Source: Plotosus lineatus
Lineage: Eukaryota > Chordata > Actinopteri > Siluriformes > Plotosidae
Reading direction: 5' to 3'
DNA length: 64,000 nt
Assembly (NCBI GenBank): GCA_024760905.1
Contig: CM045731.1
Location: forward strand, 51,348,501-51,412,500
The translations under genes were made by a program, and so were the position numbers. Under the pieces are notes generated by a model that did not search any database, was not told the origin of the DNA, and saw only the letters and a list, made by a program, of their open reading frames with translations. This document shows, piece after piece, positions 47,191 to 58,497 of the stretch (positions are counted from its first letter, which is position 1; every line of letters starts with the position of its first letter).

Positions 47191-47335
47191 TATATATAGC
47201 TCATTTAGGCTTAACTTTGAGCAACTTCCTTGCCTGGAAAACTTTACTATGTGGGCGAACGGGGGTGCGCGAGCTCCGAGCGCTCTATGGTAGCCACGGG
47301 GGTGTATCTATTCCTTGATGATTATGCTGGTGAGT
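47191..47335 (+). promoter_or_regulatory. Possible core promoter and first exon
   Basis: A TATA box (tatatatag, 47191-47199) is followed by a locally CpG-rich stretch (gcgcgagctccgagcgctct). An ATG at 47287 opens MVATGVYLFLDDYA and reaches a splice-donor-like ctg|gtgagtgc at 47330. Short and unsupported by any later exon, so speculative. Confidence 0.22.
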
Positions 47336-47354
47336 GCAAATTTTATTTTTCAAC

Positions 47355-47690
47355 TCATCACTCATTTATTTAATTGTAAACTGATTAATCCTGTAAGAGT
47401 CACATGGAGGCTCAGCCAGTGCTGGGCAAAGGCAGGATACACCCTGAACTGTTCATCAGGCCATCACAGGGCCATTAAGACTCACACTTAGGATCAATTT
47501 TGAATCAGCCAACAAAACAATTTGTGTATGACTTTGGTTTGTTGAAAGAAACTGGAGTGCTCTGAGAAAACCTGTGAAACCACAGGGAGTATATGCAAAC
47601 CCCACACAGAAAGGCCAAAGCCGAGCCCTGGACTCGAATCAGGAACGTCTCACTGTAAGGTGGAGGTGTTAACCACTATACCACAGTGTT
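47355..47690 (-). mobile_element. SINE-B, diverged
   Basis: Reverse T1 (gggcaaaggcaggatacacc), body, and head (gttaaccactataccacag). Confidence 0.8.
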
Positions 47691-48562
47691 TCAATAAAAT
47701 ATTTCAGAATCTAATTAAAATGCAAATATTTAGAAAAACTTCATTCTTTTCTGTAAGATGAACTGCGTCAAGACTTCTACTGAATAATCGCCACTCTGTC
47801 TGTGCGTCATTCTTCCAAAAAGATAAATATCTCTCTGAAAGCTTGAATAATGCAAACGTAATTTGTCTACGTCAAATATCGGTTAGAGTGTTATTGTTTC
47901 CTTTCCTAGTAGTTAATAAAGATCAGGAGCAGTTTCCTTGTTCTAATTCACACATAGAATGCTCCAACAACTTGATTAAAGTGTGACATTGATTGTGTGA
48001 GGTAATCATATTTAACTCTCCGGTTTAAAAGATAAATATGGCTCCTCTGCCTAATTTAATAAAGTGCAGGAAGATACCCTACTTACGACAAAAAACACCA
48101 TTTGTTTTCTTTAATTTGTCAGAATAGATTATTCTTTTTTTTTTTTTTTTTTTTGGCACAATTTGCTTACAGTGACATCCACTGGATTTTTCCTAGACTG
48201 CAGTATACACAGTACAATATTGTCTAGAGGAATCAATCAAGTACATCTGATATTGATTTTCCCTGGGTGTTTAAGCTGGCCAGTGTGCCACCTCATTTAG
48301 AACTGTGCAATCTAACATTATCCCCAATTTATAATTCACGAATTCAAAACAGATGACAAACACCTATCATTTGTCACGGTCACTTGGAGCATTGTCATTG
48401 TCATGCTTTAAAAATAGACAGAAAAATCATTACAAATTATTTTAGTTTACTTTTCTTTTGTTTATGTGTAGTATACCATATGCTAAAACATTGTAAGAGT
48501 TTAAAAACATATTATCTGCACTTATGTTTTGCTTATAGAAAGTGGGTCGTTCGCCTGACTCA
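47691..48562. other. Unique DNA with one family-F unit
   Basis: 48376-48500 resembles the units at 59961-60570 (ttattttagtttacttttct, gtgtagtatacc). A T-run lies at 48136-48155. Confidence 0.5.
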
Positions 48563-48853
48563 TCTGTCATGGGTAATTAATTCTAATTAGGTTCAAAGGG
48601 AGGCTGCCGCTCATCTCAGCCAACTACGGGCTGGGTATGTCCTGAACAGCAATAACAGGACCAACACTCACAATCAAATCTAGCTGTGATTTGGAACAGC
48701 CAATTAATCAATTGTGCATGTTTTTTGACTGGGGAAGAAACTCATGCAAGCATGGGGAGAAGATGCAAAATCCACATAGAAACACTCAAGCCGGGAATGA
48801 AACCCAGGCCTTCTTGCTCTGATGCGGACATGCCAACTACTAACTACCGTGCC
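48563..48853 (-). mobile_element. SINE-B, diverged
   Basis: Reverse copy from taattaattctaattaggtt to gatgcggacatgccaactac. Confidence 0.76.
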
Positions 48854-48892
48854 CTTAAAAATATACTATAAAAAATGGACACCAGGGGTCCA

Positions 48893-49030
48893 GCTGCTCT
48901 CGTTGAAAGGACTATTTTATAATATGCCAATATTCAACAAACATAGCAAGTTTGAAACCTCCAGCTTCCAGAAAGTAAATATGTGTCAACATATGTGACC
49001 TTGAAAAGTAGGTCAAGGTCACTCACATAC
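48893..49030. repeat. Possible family-E repeat
   Basis: Contains atgtgaccttgaaaagtagg and tcaaggtcactcac, as in family-E pieces near 41000 and 43390. Confidence 0.4.
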
Positions 49031-49167
49031 AGACTCATCCTAGCACTCATAGTAGTTCGCTGGTATACAAGGATTGAAAGCCACAGCTTCAATGCCTGGC
49101 AAGTAAATGTCTGGAAACTAAAGTCTGTCAGTCAGACCGAACCAAATCAGGGCAATACATATATATC

Positions 49168-49376
49168 ACCATTCACATCAAGGGGCAATTTGGAACAGCC
49201 AATTAGCCTAATGTGCATGTTTTTATCCCCTGGGAGGAAACCGGAGTACACAGAGGAAACCCATACAAACAGGGGGAGAACTTGAAACTCAACACACAAA
49301 CACCCTTACTGAGGCCAGGACTTAAACCCAGCACCTTCTTGATGTGAGCCAGACGTGATAACCGATATGCCACCTT
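49168..49376 (-). mobile_element. SINE-B, without T1
   Basis: Reverse body (ggggcaatttggaacagcca) and head. Confidence 0.82.
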
Positions 49377-49429
49377 GCTTTCTGCCAGAGAATTTATAAT
49401 ATAATTTATAAATTTGGAATTATAATAAG

Positions 49430-49811
49430 GCGGTGGTGGCCTGGTGGTAAAATGTGCTGGATCACTGATCCTAAATTTGGGGGTTCAGGCCCCACTCTCC
49501 ACAGGTCTCTAGGCCCTATAGAGGGCACCGACCCCCCGGTGCAAATAACTGGGTTATCAAAGGCCGGCCATGTCTCTCACCGTCCATAGTGAGAGGCATG
49601 TAAAGGAACCATTGCTGACTTTCGTAAAGAGTAGCTGCATAGCTGTCAGCGTGTTTCTGCCCCTTGCTAAGGGTTGTGTCAGGAAGGGCATCCAACGCAA
49701 AAACCTATACCAAATCAAACATGTGAATCATTAATATGACTTCCATGAAGATGGAGGCAGATGATTCGCTGTGGTGACCCCTGAAGGGAACAACCGAAAG
49801 GAAAAGAAGAG
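49430..49811 (+). mobile_element. SINE-A with the longest RTE-derived tail (T2)
   Basis: Head with A-box-like tggcctggtgg, a full body, then T2: agggttgtgtcaggaagggc, aatcattaatatgacttcc, and the RTE 3' end (agatggaggcagatgattcg to aaaggaaaagaag). The segment ending tatgacttcc matches the RTE leader at 28322-28400 (minus). Confidence 0.9.
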
Positions 49812-49978
49812 GCTATGTCTTTGAACAGTGGGAAAAAACTGGAGTACCCAGAGGAAACCCATGCAAGCACAGGGAGAACCTGCAAGCTCCACACAGAGGC
49901 GCTCTCACCGTGGTTAGAAATCAAACCCGGCACCTTGCTGTGAGGCGAACATGCTAATCACCAGGCCACTGTATCGCA
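49812..49978 (-). mobile_element. SINE-B, head half
   Basis: Reverse tatgtctttgaacagtggga to gctaatcaccaggccactgt; it abuts the SINE-A/T2. Confidence 0.8.
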
Positions 49979-50035
49979 CAAAAGTAAAGAATGTATAAGT
50001 TTAAAAGGTGCATCACTATCAGGGAACACATGCAT

Positions 50036-50120
<85 letters not shown>
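50036..50120. repeat. (CA)n microsatellite
   Basis: About 42 CA units. Confidence 0.95.
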
Positions 50121-50123
<3 letters not shown>

Positions 50124-50224
50124 CTTTGTAATACAAATATTTTATTTATTTATTTATTTTTTAGTTCATAGTATAAATTCAAACAATGCAATACCAATGA
50201 AGAGCCTGTGGCTATTTATCACAG

Positions 50225-50430
50225 TGCCTAGTGCCCCGTGCAGATAACTGGGTTATCAAAGGCCAGCAACGTCTCTCACTGTCTATGGTGTGAGGAATGT
50301 AAAAGAACCATTGCTGACTTTAGACAAGAGTATGCTTCAAAGCTGTCATCGTGTTTTCACCATCGCCCGGAGTCGACTGGGATGGGCGCAAGTTAGAATT
50401 AAGCGATTACAGAAAATGAATGAATGAATT
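50225..50430 (+). mobile_element. SINE-A/T1 with shortened tail
   Basis: Body (gggttatcaaaggccagcaa, taaaagaaccattgctgact) then a T1 with two deletions, ending aatgaatgaa. Confidence 0.82.
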
Positions 50431-51221
50431 ATAATAATCTTTTTAAGGTATGCTGAACCTGAAGTCAGTAGGATTGTGAATTAAATCAGAACCATGACAT
50501 ATTGTTGCATCCTATAATCAATCTGTCTGTCGCTACTCATTCTTGTTCATTTTCCAATCACCGCATGTCCCTTAATGTCAGATTCTTCGAGGAAGTTTCC
50601 TAAATTCACACCAGTATCAATCATATGAAAAACAAAAAAGCCCATTGACTTCTGAGACAGTGGCATAGAAGCCCAATTACTGTAAACAAAATATCTGGGG
50701 GCAAAATTGTGAAAAATAAACCATAAGAAATACATACATCAGAAATTAATAGTCATATTTATGGGTGTCTTGTTTTTCATGTCAGTTCCCAAAAGGAGTC
50801 AAAGGCTGGATCACACGGTGGTGCGTCCGGGTGGCTGGCCACAGTCAGCTTGGCAGTTTTCCTCCTTCTCACCAAGGTATTTGAGGTAAAGCAAATGACT
50901 CAGAGATATGTTTTCTACTTCAGTTCACCAGGTTTAACCATTTTGCTGCTTAGTGCATACATACAACACTCTTAAAGGAAAAATCCAAAGTTGAACAACT
51001 TTTAATTAATAATTAAAACGTAATCTTGAGCTGTATCCAAGATTCAAGTTATATTTATGGAGTCTTAATGTTTTAATGTTGATAAATTGGTAAATTTTAC
51101 ATTGTTTAATTACTTTCCTACTACTTACTGAGAGCGGTGGTGGTTGGAGTTAGCCTTTCTTTCATCTCTACTTGAAGAGAGTGATACAGCAGCGCTATTG
51201 TTCTTTAATCTGTCCAACTCT
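50431..51221. other. Unique DNA, no gene recognised
   Basis: No exon or known repeat recognised. Confidence 0.5.
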
Positions 51222-52118
51222 CTCAACTGGGTGGCTCGTTGGTATAGTCCGGTGATTCTCAAATAGTGGGATGCCAGTATGATGCCAGGGGGCCGCGATG
51301 TGATGCCGGGGGAGCGCGTATGACCATGGGAAACATGATTTTCTGGAATTGTGCATGAGAATTAAGTGATATTGCACCTCCACTCCAGTAGTTGGCAGTG
51401 GCACTCTCATTGTTGCGCTACGGTGGAACGATTTTTCGCACGAGCAAATGATAAGTGCAGTAAACAACCCCTCAATAAACAACAAGGAAACATTTCTAAC
51501 AAGAACAAAGAGAGAGGCAAAGAGAGACTGAGATATTAAGACATAAATAAGTTGAGTGAGTTTAAATAAGGAAGTATTTTTTTAATTTCAGCCACATTGG
51601 TGCACTTTAAATCTTTTTCTGTTACAAATTTTAAAATGATAATGACGTTTTTCTTTATTGTAAGTTAAACTTTCTTTCTTTCTTTTTTTGTTTTTAATGT
51701 TAAAGATACAACGAAGAGGTGTACTAATAACAATTTAATAGACAAATAATAATACAGTATTTATAGTCACTTGCGGGTGGGAGGGGGAGTTCTTCCTAGA
51801 GAGGGCGCCACCGAAAATAATTGAGAAGCACTGGTATAGCCGTTAGAACATCCAGCTTACAGCAGGATGGTCTTGGATTTGAATTAAAATTAAAGGCTTG
51901 AGCATTTCTATGTGGAGTTTGCATGTTCTTCCTGTCCCAGTCCTCTCAATCCAAAATAATGCACATTCGGCCAATCGGCTGTTTAAAATTGCCCCCGTAT
52001 GTGGTTGTCTGTGTTGGCTCTGCCATTCTCAGGCGAGCTGTTCAGGGTGTGCCCCACCCAGTGTTGGCTGAGATAGGCTCTAGCCTCCTATGACCATAGA
52101 ATTAAGCAGTTCAGCATG
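51222..52118 (+). mobile_element. SINE-B split by a hAT element
   Basis: The head begins at aactgggtggctcgttggta and is broken at 51249. The rest (gtatagccgttagaacatcc to aattaagcagttcagc) follows from 51834. Confidence 0.86.
51250..51833 (+). mobile_element. Nonautonomous hAT element (hAT-A), with 8-bp target duplication
   Basis: A 584-bp element with ends cggtgattctcaa and ttgagaagcactg. Flanks gtatagtc (51242-51249) and gtatagcc (51834-51841) differ at one base. It is collinear with the copy at 1125-1687 over its length. No coding sequence. Confidence 0.9.
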
Positions 52119-52758
52119 TCCTTTGTACTCTCTACATCAACAGTTGTACTCCAAATTTCATGCTAATACTGCCATCAATGCCAACATGCTAGTTTCAATT
52201 AACTAAGCTAAATTTCTGTACATTTTGGAACTTTGAGTCCAACATATTGTACATGTTTCTGTTTAGTCAACGTTCAATACAAATATGACTCATTTTTACT
52301 GAATGTAAGAATGTTCATGCCGAAGAGGAAATCAGCTTTAAAAGCATTTTTTTATTCACATTATTTATTATCAGTCTTGTAGTGATATCCAAATACTCAC
52401 ATAAATACTTTAAACAATGGTATTCATACTCATATATTTGTCAGCTATAAATGAATCGGCTTCCCACAGCAAGCACACACTAAATAAAATGAAGAGGGCC
52501 TATTGTTGACGTGGTAGTCACACCCCTTTCTAAACAAAAAAAGAAAAGAAAGAAGAGTGCAGCAGGGATCTCGAACATGCCTAAGTTGTCATGGAGGCAC
52601 CTCTTCGTAAGTGCCCACATACATTCCAAGGACCCTAGCTGCAATCTGGAAGTGTTTTCAACCAAGCATAACGGATAAACAGAGTCAGAACATTGTGGCT
52701 TTTTATGGTTGTGCTTGATCACCTCCAGGTTTTGCCCTTTTGCAAGATGGCAAATGTG
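52119..52758. other. Unique DNA downstream of the C1q gene
   Basis: No exon or known repeat recognised. Confidence 0.45.
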
Positions 52759-52764
52759 TTTATT
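52759..52764 (-). other. Candidate polyadenylation signal of the C1q gene
   Basis: AATAAA on the minus strand, about 630 bases after the stop codon. It would give a 3' UTR containing the TA tract. Other AATAAA strings lie further down, near 52350. Confidence 0.3.
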
Positions 52765-52960
52765 ATGAGCAGTGACATGATTCATTTTCCTAGTGCAGGG
52801 TGTTATGGTGCGTTATCTGTCGTGCGATTGTTAGACGTCAACAAAAGCCAATGTGTGTGCATTAGAATCGATTATTATAACATCAGGATCTGTCAGGTCC
52901 ACTGAGTCCGGAGTCTTTTTTTTTTTTAAAGCAACATATTTGTATACATCTACTGTAGAT

Positions 52961-52962
<2 letters not shown>

Positions 52963-53038
<76 letters not shown>
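52963..53038. repeat. (TA)n microsatellite
   Basis: About 38 perfect TA units in the probable 3' UTR of the C1q gene. Confidence 0.95.
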
Positions 53039-53044
<6 letters not shown>

Positions 53045-53396
53045 TATCACAAAATAAATTCTGTTCAATATTATATATTTAAAACCCAGATAAAACCACA
53101 AAAGATAACTTTTTCTGCATATGAAAATACTTAAAATTTCTTCTAGCATGCCTACAGCTGAATTAAGGATCCGTAATGTCTTTTCATTCCACGCTCTGAT
53201 AACAATTGTATCCGGCTGTCTTTTATCGGTGGCGTAAAAAAAATGTGCCACAGTCAGCGCAGTGGTTCAGTCGTCTCATACTGAATGCATTCGCTTAGCA
53301 GTTAGCTGCCTCTGGCTGTCCACTATTTGATTCAGTATTGGCTGGCAGTCCAAATGAAAGCAGTCTTCGAAAGGTCGGAGGAAAAAACCAGGGAGG

Positions 53397-53495
53397 CTAT
53401 ACCCCCAACAGCATGCCCATGAAATCTGAGCCGTTCTGTATCGTGATTGAAGCTCCTGCTGCATTGTCCACAAATATGGAGGTGTACTGACCAGC
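53397..53495 (-). CDS. c1qtnf12: C1q/TNF-related protein (adipolin type), last coding exon
   Basis: Acceptor tttcttcag|GCT lies at 53496, phase 0. Thirty-two codons follow: [20 protein letters not shown], then [12 protein letters not shown] and a TAG stop (53397-53399). This is the last beta strands of a C1q domain with the conserved end GSDFxGxLxGV. C1q/TNF-related proteins are secreted trimers. This subfamily (adipolin/C1QTNF12 and erythroferrone) acts as a circulating hormone on metabolism or iron. By recollection, the pattern over the four exons is closer to adipolin than to erythroferrone, but I cannot exclude the latter. It joins in frame to 53589-53667. Confidence 0.85.
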   Translation of the reverse strand, partial: AGQYTSIFVDNAAGASITIQNGSDFMGMLLGV

Positions 53496-53588
53496 CTGAA
53501 GAAAAAGCACATGAACACCAATCAGAAACAGTCACTGCATTAAGCTGACAACTCATACACTGTATAACTCATACACTTTGATGCTGAC

Positions 53589-53667
53589 CTGGAGCTCCAG
53601 CAAGCCGTGAACATACACTGTAAAGATCTTGCTGTTACTCTCCAAGCCAACGATCATTTCCAAAGAC
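53589..53667 (-). CDS. c1qtnf12: C1q/TNF-related protein, third visible exon
   Basis: Acceptor ttgtgtag|G at 53668; donor CTCCAG|gtcagc at 53588. Its first base completes the split codon AC|G from the exon at 59340. The 26 codons read [26 protein letters not shown], a C1q strand pair, and end in phase 0, matching the last exon. The intron upstream (53668-59339) is about 5.7 kb and full of SINEs. Confidence 0.85.
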
Positions 53668-53741
53668 CTACACAAGACAGAAGGTAATACAGTACATTAA
53701 TACCACTACTACTACTACTAATAATAATAATACATATTATA

Positions 53742-54080
53742 CTCATTCATTCATTAATTTTCTGAACCGCTTAATCCTAAATCAGGTTGTGGGAAGGCTG
53801 GCACCTATCTCAGCTAACTTGGGCAAAGGTGGGATACACCCTGAACAACTCACTGGTCCATTACAGGGCCCATACACACAAATATCTACACTTTGACTCA
53901 CATCAAGGGGCAATGAGGGTGTTTCTGTTTGGAGTTTGCATGTTCTCCCCAAGCTTGGTGGGTTTCCTCCTCATACTATGGTTTCTTCCAACAGTCCAAG
54001 TCCTAGTCGGCTGACATAGGCCTCAATCTCTCTGCAACCCTATTAGGATTAAGCGAGTCAACAAATGAATGGATGAATGA
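53742..54080. mobile_element. Inverted pair of SINE-B fragments
   Basis: 53742-53912 is reverse (aaccgcttaatcctaaatca) and 53913-54080 forward (tgtttggagtttgcatgttc to cctattaggattaagcgag). They lie in the intron of the C1q gene. Confidence 0.78.
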
Positions 54081-54555
54081 ATTAAATTAATAAAAGTGAT
54101 ACTCAGAAATGAGAACTCACATCTAGCCGTTAGTTCAACTATAGATGTTAGATTTGCCTCACCAGTGATCTTCGATCAGTTGATTAGTCAAAAAAATTGT
54201 TCCCACCATAATTCTTGCATTAAATCGACAATTTAGCACCAGTCTTCCAGGTGTTAATAAAGTCTTGGACAATTTGTAACCTAATACCAGTAATTCAAGC
54301 AATCTATATAGTTTTCTATGCTTGATGCTGGCTATTAATTTGAAACTTTGGACTCACAGTAACATCTTTAGGATACATTTTCCAACAAGAATGTTAAACA
54401 GATGAGATGCTACTTACTGCATCAGTTTGGTTTAAAATAATTATTGTTTTAAGTATTTTCTTACTTAAATTCAAACAGTAAACTTTTATTTACTGCTGGA
54501 CAACATGTATGTACTATTACTGTTTTTACTGTTTGTATTATTTCCTTTGTTTATT
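54081..54555. other. Intronic unique DNA
   Basis: AT-rich, nothing recognised. Confidence 0.5.
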
Positions 54556-54805
54556 CAGTTCATTTTCTGGAACCGCTTAATCCTAATTAGGGTCGCGGGG
54601 AAGCTGGCGCCCATCCCAGCCAACTTCAGGCGAGGGCAGAGTACACCCTGGACAGCTCACCAGGCCATCGCAGGGCAGAAACACGCTGATGGCTTTGCAG
54701 TCGACTCTTGTTGAAAGTCAGCAATGGTTCTTTTACCTGCCTCACACCATAGACAGTGAGAGACATGGCCAGCCTTTGATAACCCAGTTAGCTGCACTGG
54801 GGGTA
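54556..54805 (-). mobile_element. SINE-A/T1, headless, well preserved
   Basis: Reverse T1 (aaccgcttaatcctaattag), junction ggcagaaacacgctgatggc, and body to cagttagctgcactgg. Confidence 0.88.
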
Positions 54806-54989
54806 TTTCCTTTGTTTTTTTTGTTTTTTAAATATTTCTTCCTATTTTATTAATTAAAACAATCCAACTCACTAATAAGCTCTGCCAATGGAGATGCATT
54901 TATAAGTGATCTTTTTTGTTTGTTTGTTTTTAATACACCTGACCACATGAGGGCCCAACAGTGGTGGTCCTGGGGCTTGTAGGTAAAAG

Positions 54990-55202
54990 GTAAAGGTAGG
55001 TAAAGTCTGTTGGGATTTTACACCCGCGCCATAGTGGCTCATCAGGCCGGTGCTTATCCCTGGTTTCCATAGCGTGAAGCGACCAGGAGTTCAAATCCTC
55101 CTGGATGGGACGCTAGTTTACCCAGTATATTTGTACTGGTACCCATTTATACTGCTGGGTGAACAGAGGCACACTTGTGGTTGAGACCTTACCCAGGGGT
55201 CA
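54990..55202 (-). mobile_element. SINE-C, headless
   Basis: Same body as 37149 and 57249 (gctcatcaggccggtgctta, ctgctgggtgaacagaggca). The tRNA-like head is missing. Confidence 0.85.
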
Positions 55203-55244
55203 ACCCTTCTAAATAGTATTACATATCATTCAATCATATCATAC

Positions 55245-55472
55245 ACTCTGAACAGCTCACTAAACCAACACACTCTCAGCTTTTTCACTAACAGGGAAAA
55301 TTTGGAACAACCAATTAGCCTACATGTCTTTGGTCTGTGGGAAGAAACTGGAGAACCTGGAGGAAACCAAGGTAAGGCATTGAAAAATGTGTAAAAGCCA
55401 TAGAGAAACACCCGGGCCCAAGAGTTTAATCCAGGATCTTCTTGCTGTGAGCCGGACTGTGCCACTCAGTTC
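55245..55472 (-). mobile_element. SINE-B, partial
   Basis: Reverse body (aaatttggaacaaccaatta) and head (gatcttcttgctgtgagccg). Confidence 0.78.
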
Positions 55473-57237
55473 TTGAATCTGACCGGTCAAAAGCTGTTTT
55501 CTGAGGTATGTAAATGTATAAAAATCATTTTATTAATACTTTCGCAAGGGTTCCTCTGATTAACTTAGTGAGCGTGCTCAAGTCTGGCCTTGCAGCTGAA
55601 AGGAAAATCAGAAGGGACATTTTGATGTGATGGGCTTTATTCCTTTGGGCTGTCTAAAGATTTGCAGCGACATCCATGCACGGCTCTCAGAGGGAAAATG
55701 CAGAATTGGTCATGGGGAATGAATCTTACTGATCGTTTCTCTAAACTGCCATTTCTCTTGAGCCTCACCTCACATTCCCGGCATATCGTAGCAGCTGCTG
55801 GGATACGAACTAAGTTGGAAAAAATGGGTCTGTTTTTCCAAAACTATACAATTTTAATCCTCTTTTATATCGCAGTCTGTCATCTTGAGCAGTAGTGTTT
55901 CTCTTTTTGGAGAAGCTTTTCTGTTTTGTTTTTTTGTTTGTTTTATTTGAAGTGGTGTTACTGATGTATTTGCATCCCATAATAAGAAAAGAACCAAAAA
56001 CCTTGAAGTACATAATCTTTAAGCACCAGGTCAGATTTTTGCAAACAAATTCACCTCCCCCTCTCATTCCAAGAAACAACTCGGATCCTGTCAAGTGAAA
56101 GGTGCTACCCTTGGAGTCAACGGTTGCCAAATGTTTTTGACCAGGTTGAAGGTTTGAGGATATTTTGGTTGTTGTGCTTTAAATACAGGAACCGCAATGC
56201 TGTTCCTACTTAGGCCTGTACATAGGACATAATTCACAACCAGTAAATTTTGGCTTGAGATGAACTGGCATTGTAAGACTAATCAGGTTTACGAACCATC
56301 CTCTTGCGTTTGTGTGGAGCGTATCTAGAGCAACAACAACAAACAACTAATTACAGTTGCCTTAAGGGATTTGCCTGGATCTGTTCTCATTTCTTTTCCC
56401 CTCAGTGTCTTTTCTTCTTAAGCAAAAATCATTTTCTCGTTTGATTTCTCGAAGAGGACTTTTACGACATGCATTCGCGTGCCCAAACCACTTAAACAAG
56501 AACCACATGGTCTTAATTCCAAGAGGAGCCCAAAGAAAAATACTAATTTTCATCACCAATGATGTATTTCTCCGAGCCAGGGTCATGCATGAATTTATGA
56601 AGATGTGGATATGGTCTATGGAAACAGAGTCAAAATGGGGCGTTTGGCTGTAATAAATACATGAGGGGAAATTATACAGGCGACTGACTTTCTTACCAAA
56701 ATTGCTGTTATAAGCAAAGATGTCTCCCACATGGGCTTGTTAACAGAGTTGACATTGTCTGACAACAGATAGAGCACCACAACTAACAACGGGGCCAAAG
56801 AGAATCACCCAGAATACGATATCCAATTATACATATCGGATTTGTTCGGGTTCGGCATCATAAACCGGCCCACAAAGAGCAGTGACATGCTGCTCCTTAG
56901 AAATGATGGAATAATGGAGGAACACAGTGCCATGAACAAGAACACAAACAGTTTCACACCACACCATATCGGATGAAATAAAGTATAGAGGTCGTTGAGA
57001 AATGCATTTTCTCGGTCACATGAATAAAGCTGTATCGACAAATAGTCGGAGTTCGACTATGTGGTTCTCACTTCATGAAAAAACTCCTTAGCAGGAATTG
57101 ATACGTTTACACTGATGGCCTCACAACATGTTGAGTAGCTTGACTGATTTATAGGCCAGCGAGTAAACTCTGAGAAATGTCACACTCCTGTAAAATCCAA
57201 ACACTCCTGAGAAGTGGTGACTGGTGACGTTGGAGAA
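55473..57237. other. Repeat-free intronic DNA with several unassigned frames
   Basis: Minus frames at 56362-56730, 56616-56798 and 56805-57041 (60-122 codons, the last rich in hydrophobic residues) could not be assigned. No clear acceptor or donor gives a C1q-compatible exon here. Confidence 0.4.
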
Positions 57238-57248
57238 GTATATCATGT

Positions 57249-57563
57249 AATGTCCGTTGGGCTTTTTACACCCGAGCCATAGTGGCTCATCAGGCCGGTG
57301 CTTATCCCCGGTTTCCGTAGCGTGAAGCGATCAGGAGTTCAACTCCTTCTGGATGGGACGCTAGTCCCATGTCGCAGTTGCAGGTTACCTTCCCAGTATA
57401 TTTTTACTGGTACCCATTTAGACTGCTGGATGAACAGAGGCACACTTGTGGTTAAGAGCTTGCCCAGGGGTCTTAGCACAGTGGGGTCTAACTGGGATTT
57501 GAACACAGAACCTCCTGGTCATGAGCGCAACACCCCAACCACTACGCCACCGGCCCCACCAAT
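57249..57563 (-). mobile_element. SINE-C, full length
   Basis: The head at the right end reads on the minus strand with A-box-like tggcgtagtgg and B-box-like gtgttcaaatcc. Flanks gtatatcatgt (57238-57248) and gtatatcaggt (57564-57574) form an 11-bp duplication with one mismatch. Confidence 0.88.
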
Positions 57564-57574
57564 GTATATCAGGT

Positions 57575-58126
57575 GTCTGTATATAAAGGTGGAATCTTGT
57601 CCCTGTTTAACCAATGTATCTCTGTACTGAACAACTCAAAGTTGGTAAAATACCTCCTGATACATTATAGCTAGCCTGTACAAATCCCCTTTTTAAAATG
57701 GAATTTTGGGTTAAAAATACAAGTTTGTAGCTAACAGTCTGCTACTGCTGTTAATGCTCTTCTCAGTGTACACCAAGAACAGGCTCCTGGACCAGAGGAA
57801 GGCGGAGGTGGGCGTGGTCCAGTTAGAATAAGTTGGAATGAGTGGTTGTGTCCAGACTTTTGACCAGTACTGTATGTAATAGCAGTTGTTTTAAACAATT
57901 GTTCCCTCACCAGACTTTTTTGTTGTCCCTTCTACTGAATTTATACTGCAATCCACTGTACTCATAACCTCCTGCAGAAAAACTTTCTGCAGTTAATGTT
58001 TGCGATCAAAGTAGAATTGGATGGACATTCAACCTGGAATTTTGAAAAATCACGAACTTGGAGAACATCCAGATTGAGTAGGAGCCAATTATATAACATG
58101 TATTTATAAATAAATTTCACCAGTAT
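57575..58126. other. Intronic DNA with a Tc1-like end fragment
   Basis: 57845-57876 (gtccagacttttgaccagta, then ctgtatg) resembles the end of a fish Tc1-like element. Otherwise unique. Confidence 0.45.
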
Positions 58127-58140
58127 AGTGGTTAGCACTA

Positions 58141-58483
58141 CAGGGGCGGCGGTGGTCTGGTGGTAAAAGGGCGCTGGATCGTTGATCCTAGGGTTGGGGG
58201 TTCGAGTTCCACTCTCCACATGGTTGTCACTGTCCCCCCAGTGCAGCTAAGTGGGTTATCAAAGGCCGGCCATGTCTCTCACTGTCTATGGTGAGAGGCA
58301 ATGTAAAAGAACCATTGCTGACTTTCGTAAAGAGTAGCTGCATAGCCGTCAGTGTGTTTCTGCCCCTTGCTAAGGGTTGTGTCAGGAAGGCCATCCGACG
58401 TAAAAACCTATGCCAAATCAAACATGCAATGATCCGCTGTGGCGACCCCTGAGAAAAAGGGAAAAGCTGAAAGGAAAAGAAGA
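58141..58483 (+). mobile_element. SINE-A/T2, full length, with perfect 14-bp target duplication
   Basis: Head with A-box-like tggtctggtgg (58153-58163) and B-box-like gggttcgagttcc (58198-58210), body (gggttatcaaaggccggcca), junction cagtgtgtttctgcccc, and RTE tail (tgtggcgacccctgag, aaaggaaaagaag). Flanks agtggttagcacta (58127-58140 and 58484-58497) are identical. The best-preserved RTE-tailed SINE in the window, so probably the youngest. Confidence 0.92.
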
Positions 58484-58497
58484 AGTGGTTAGCACTA

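Noticed and set aside
48990..49030. Nuclear receptor response element from the repeated aggtca half-sites
   Set aside because: The half-sites lie in a sequence shared with other family-E repeat pieces, so chance within a repeat is likelier.
56362..57041. Cluster of minus-strand frames, one rich in hydrophobic residues, possibly a membrane protein
   Set aside because: No family recognised, frames stop and shift, no splice borders fit, and frames of this length occur by chance. Left as unassigned intron sequence.
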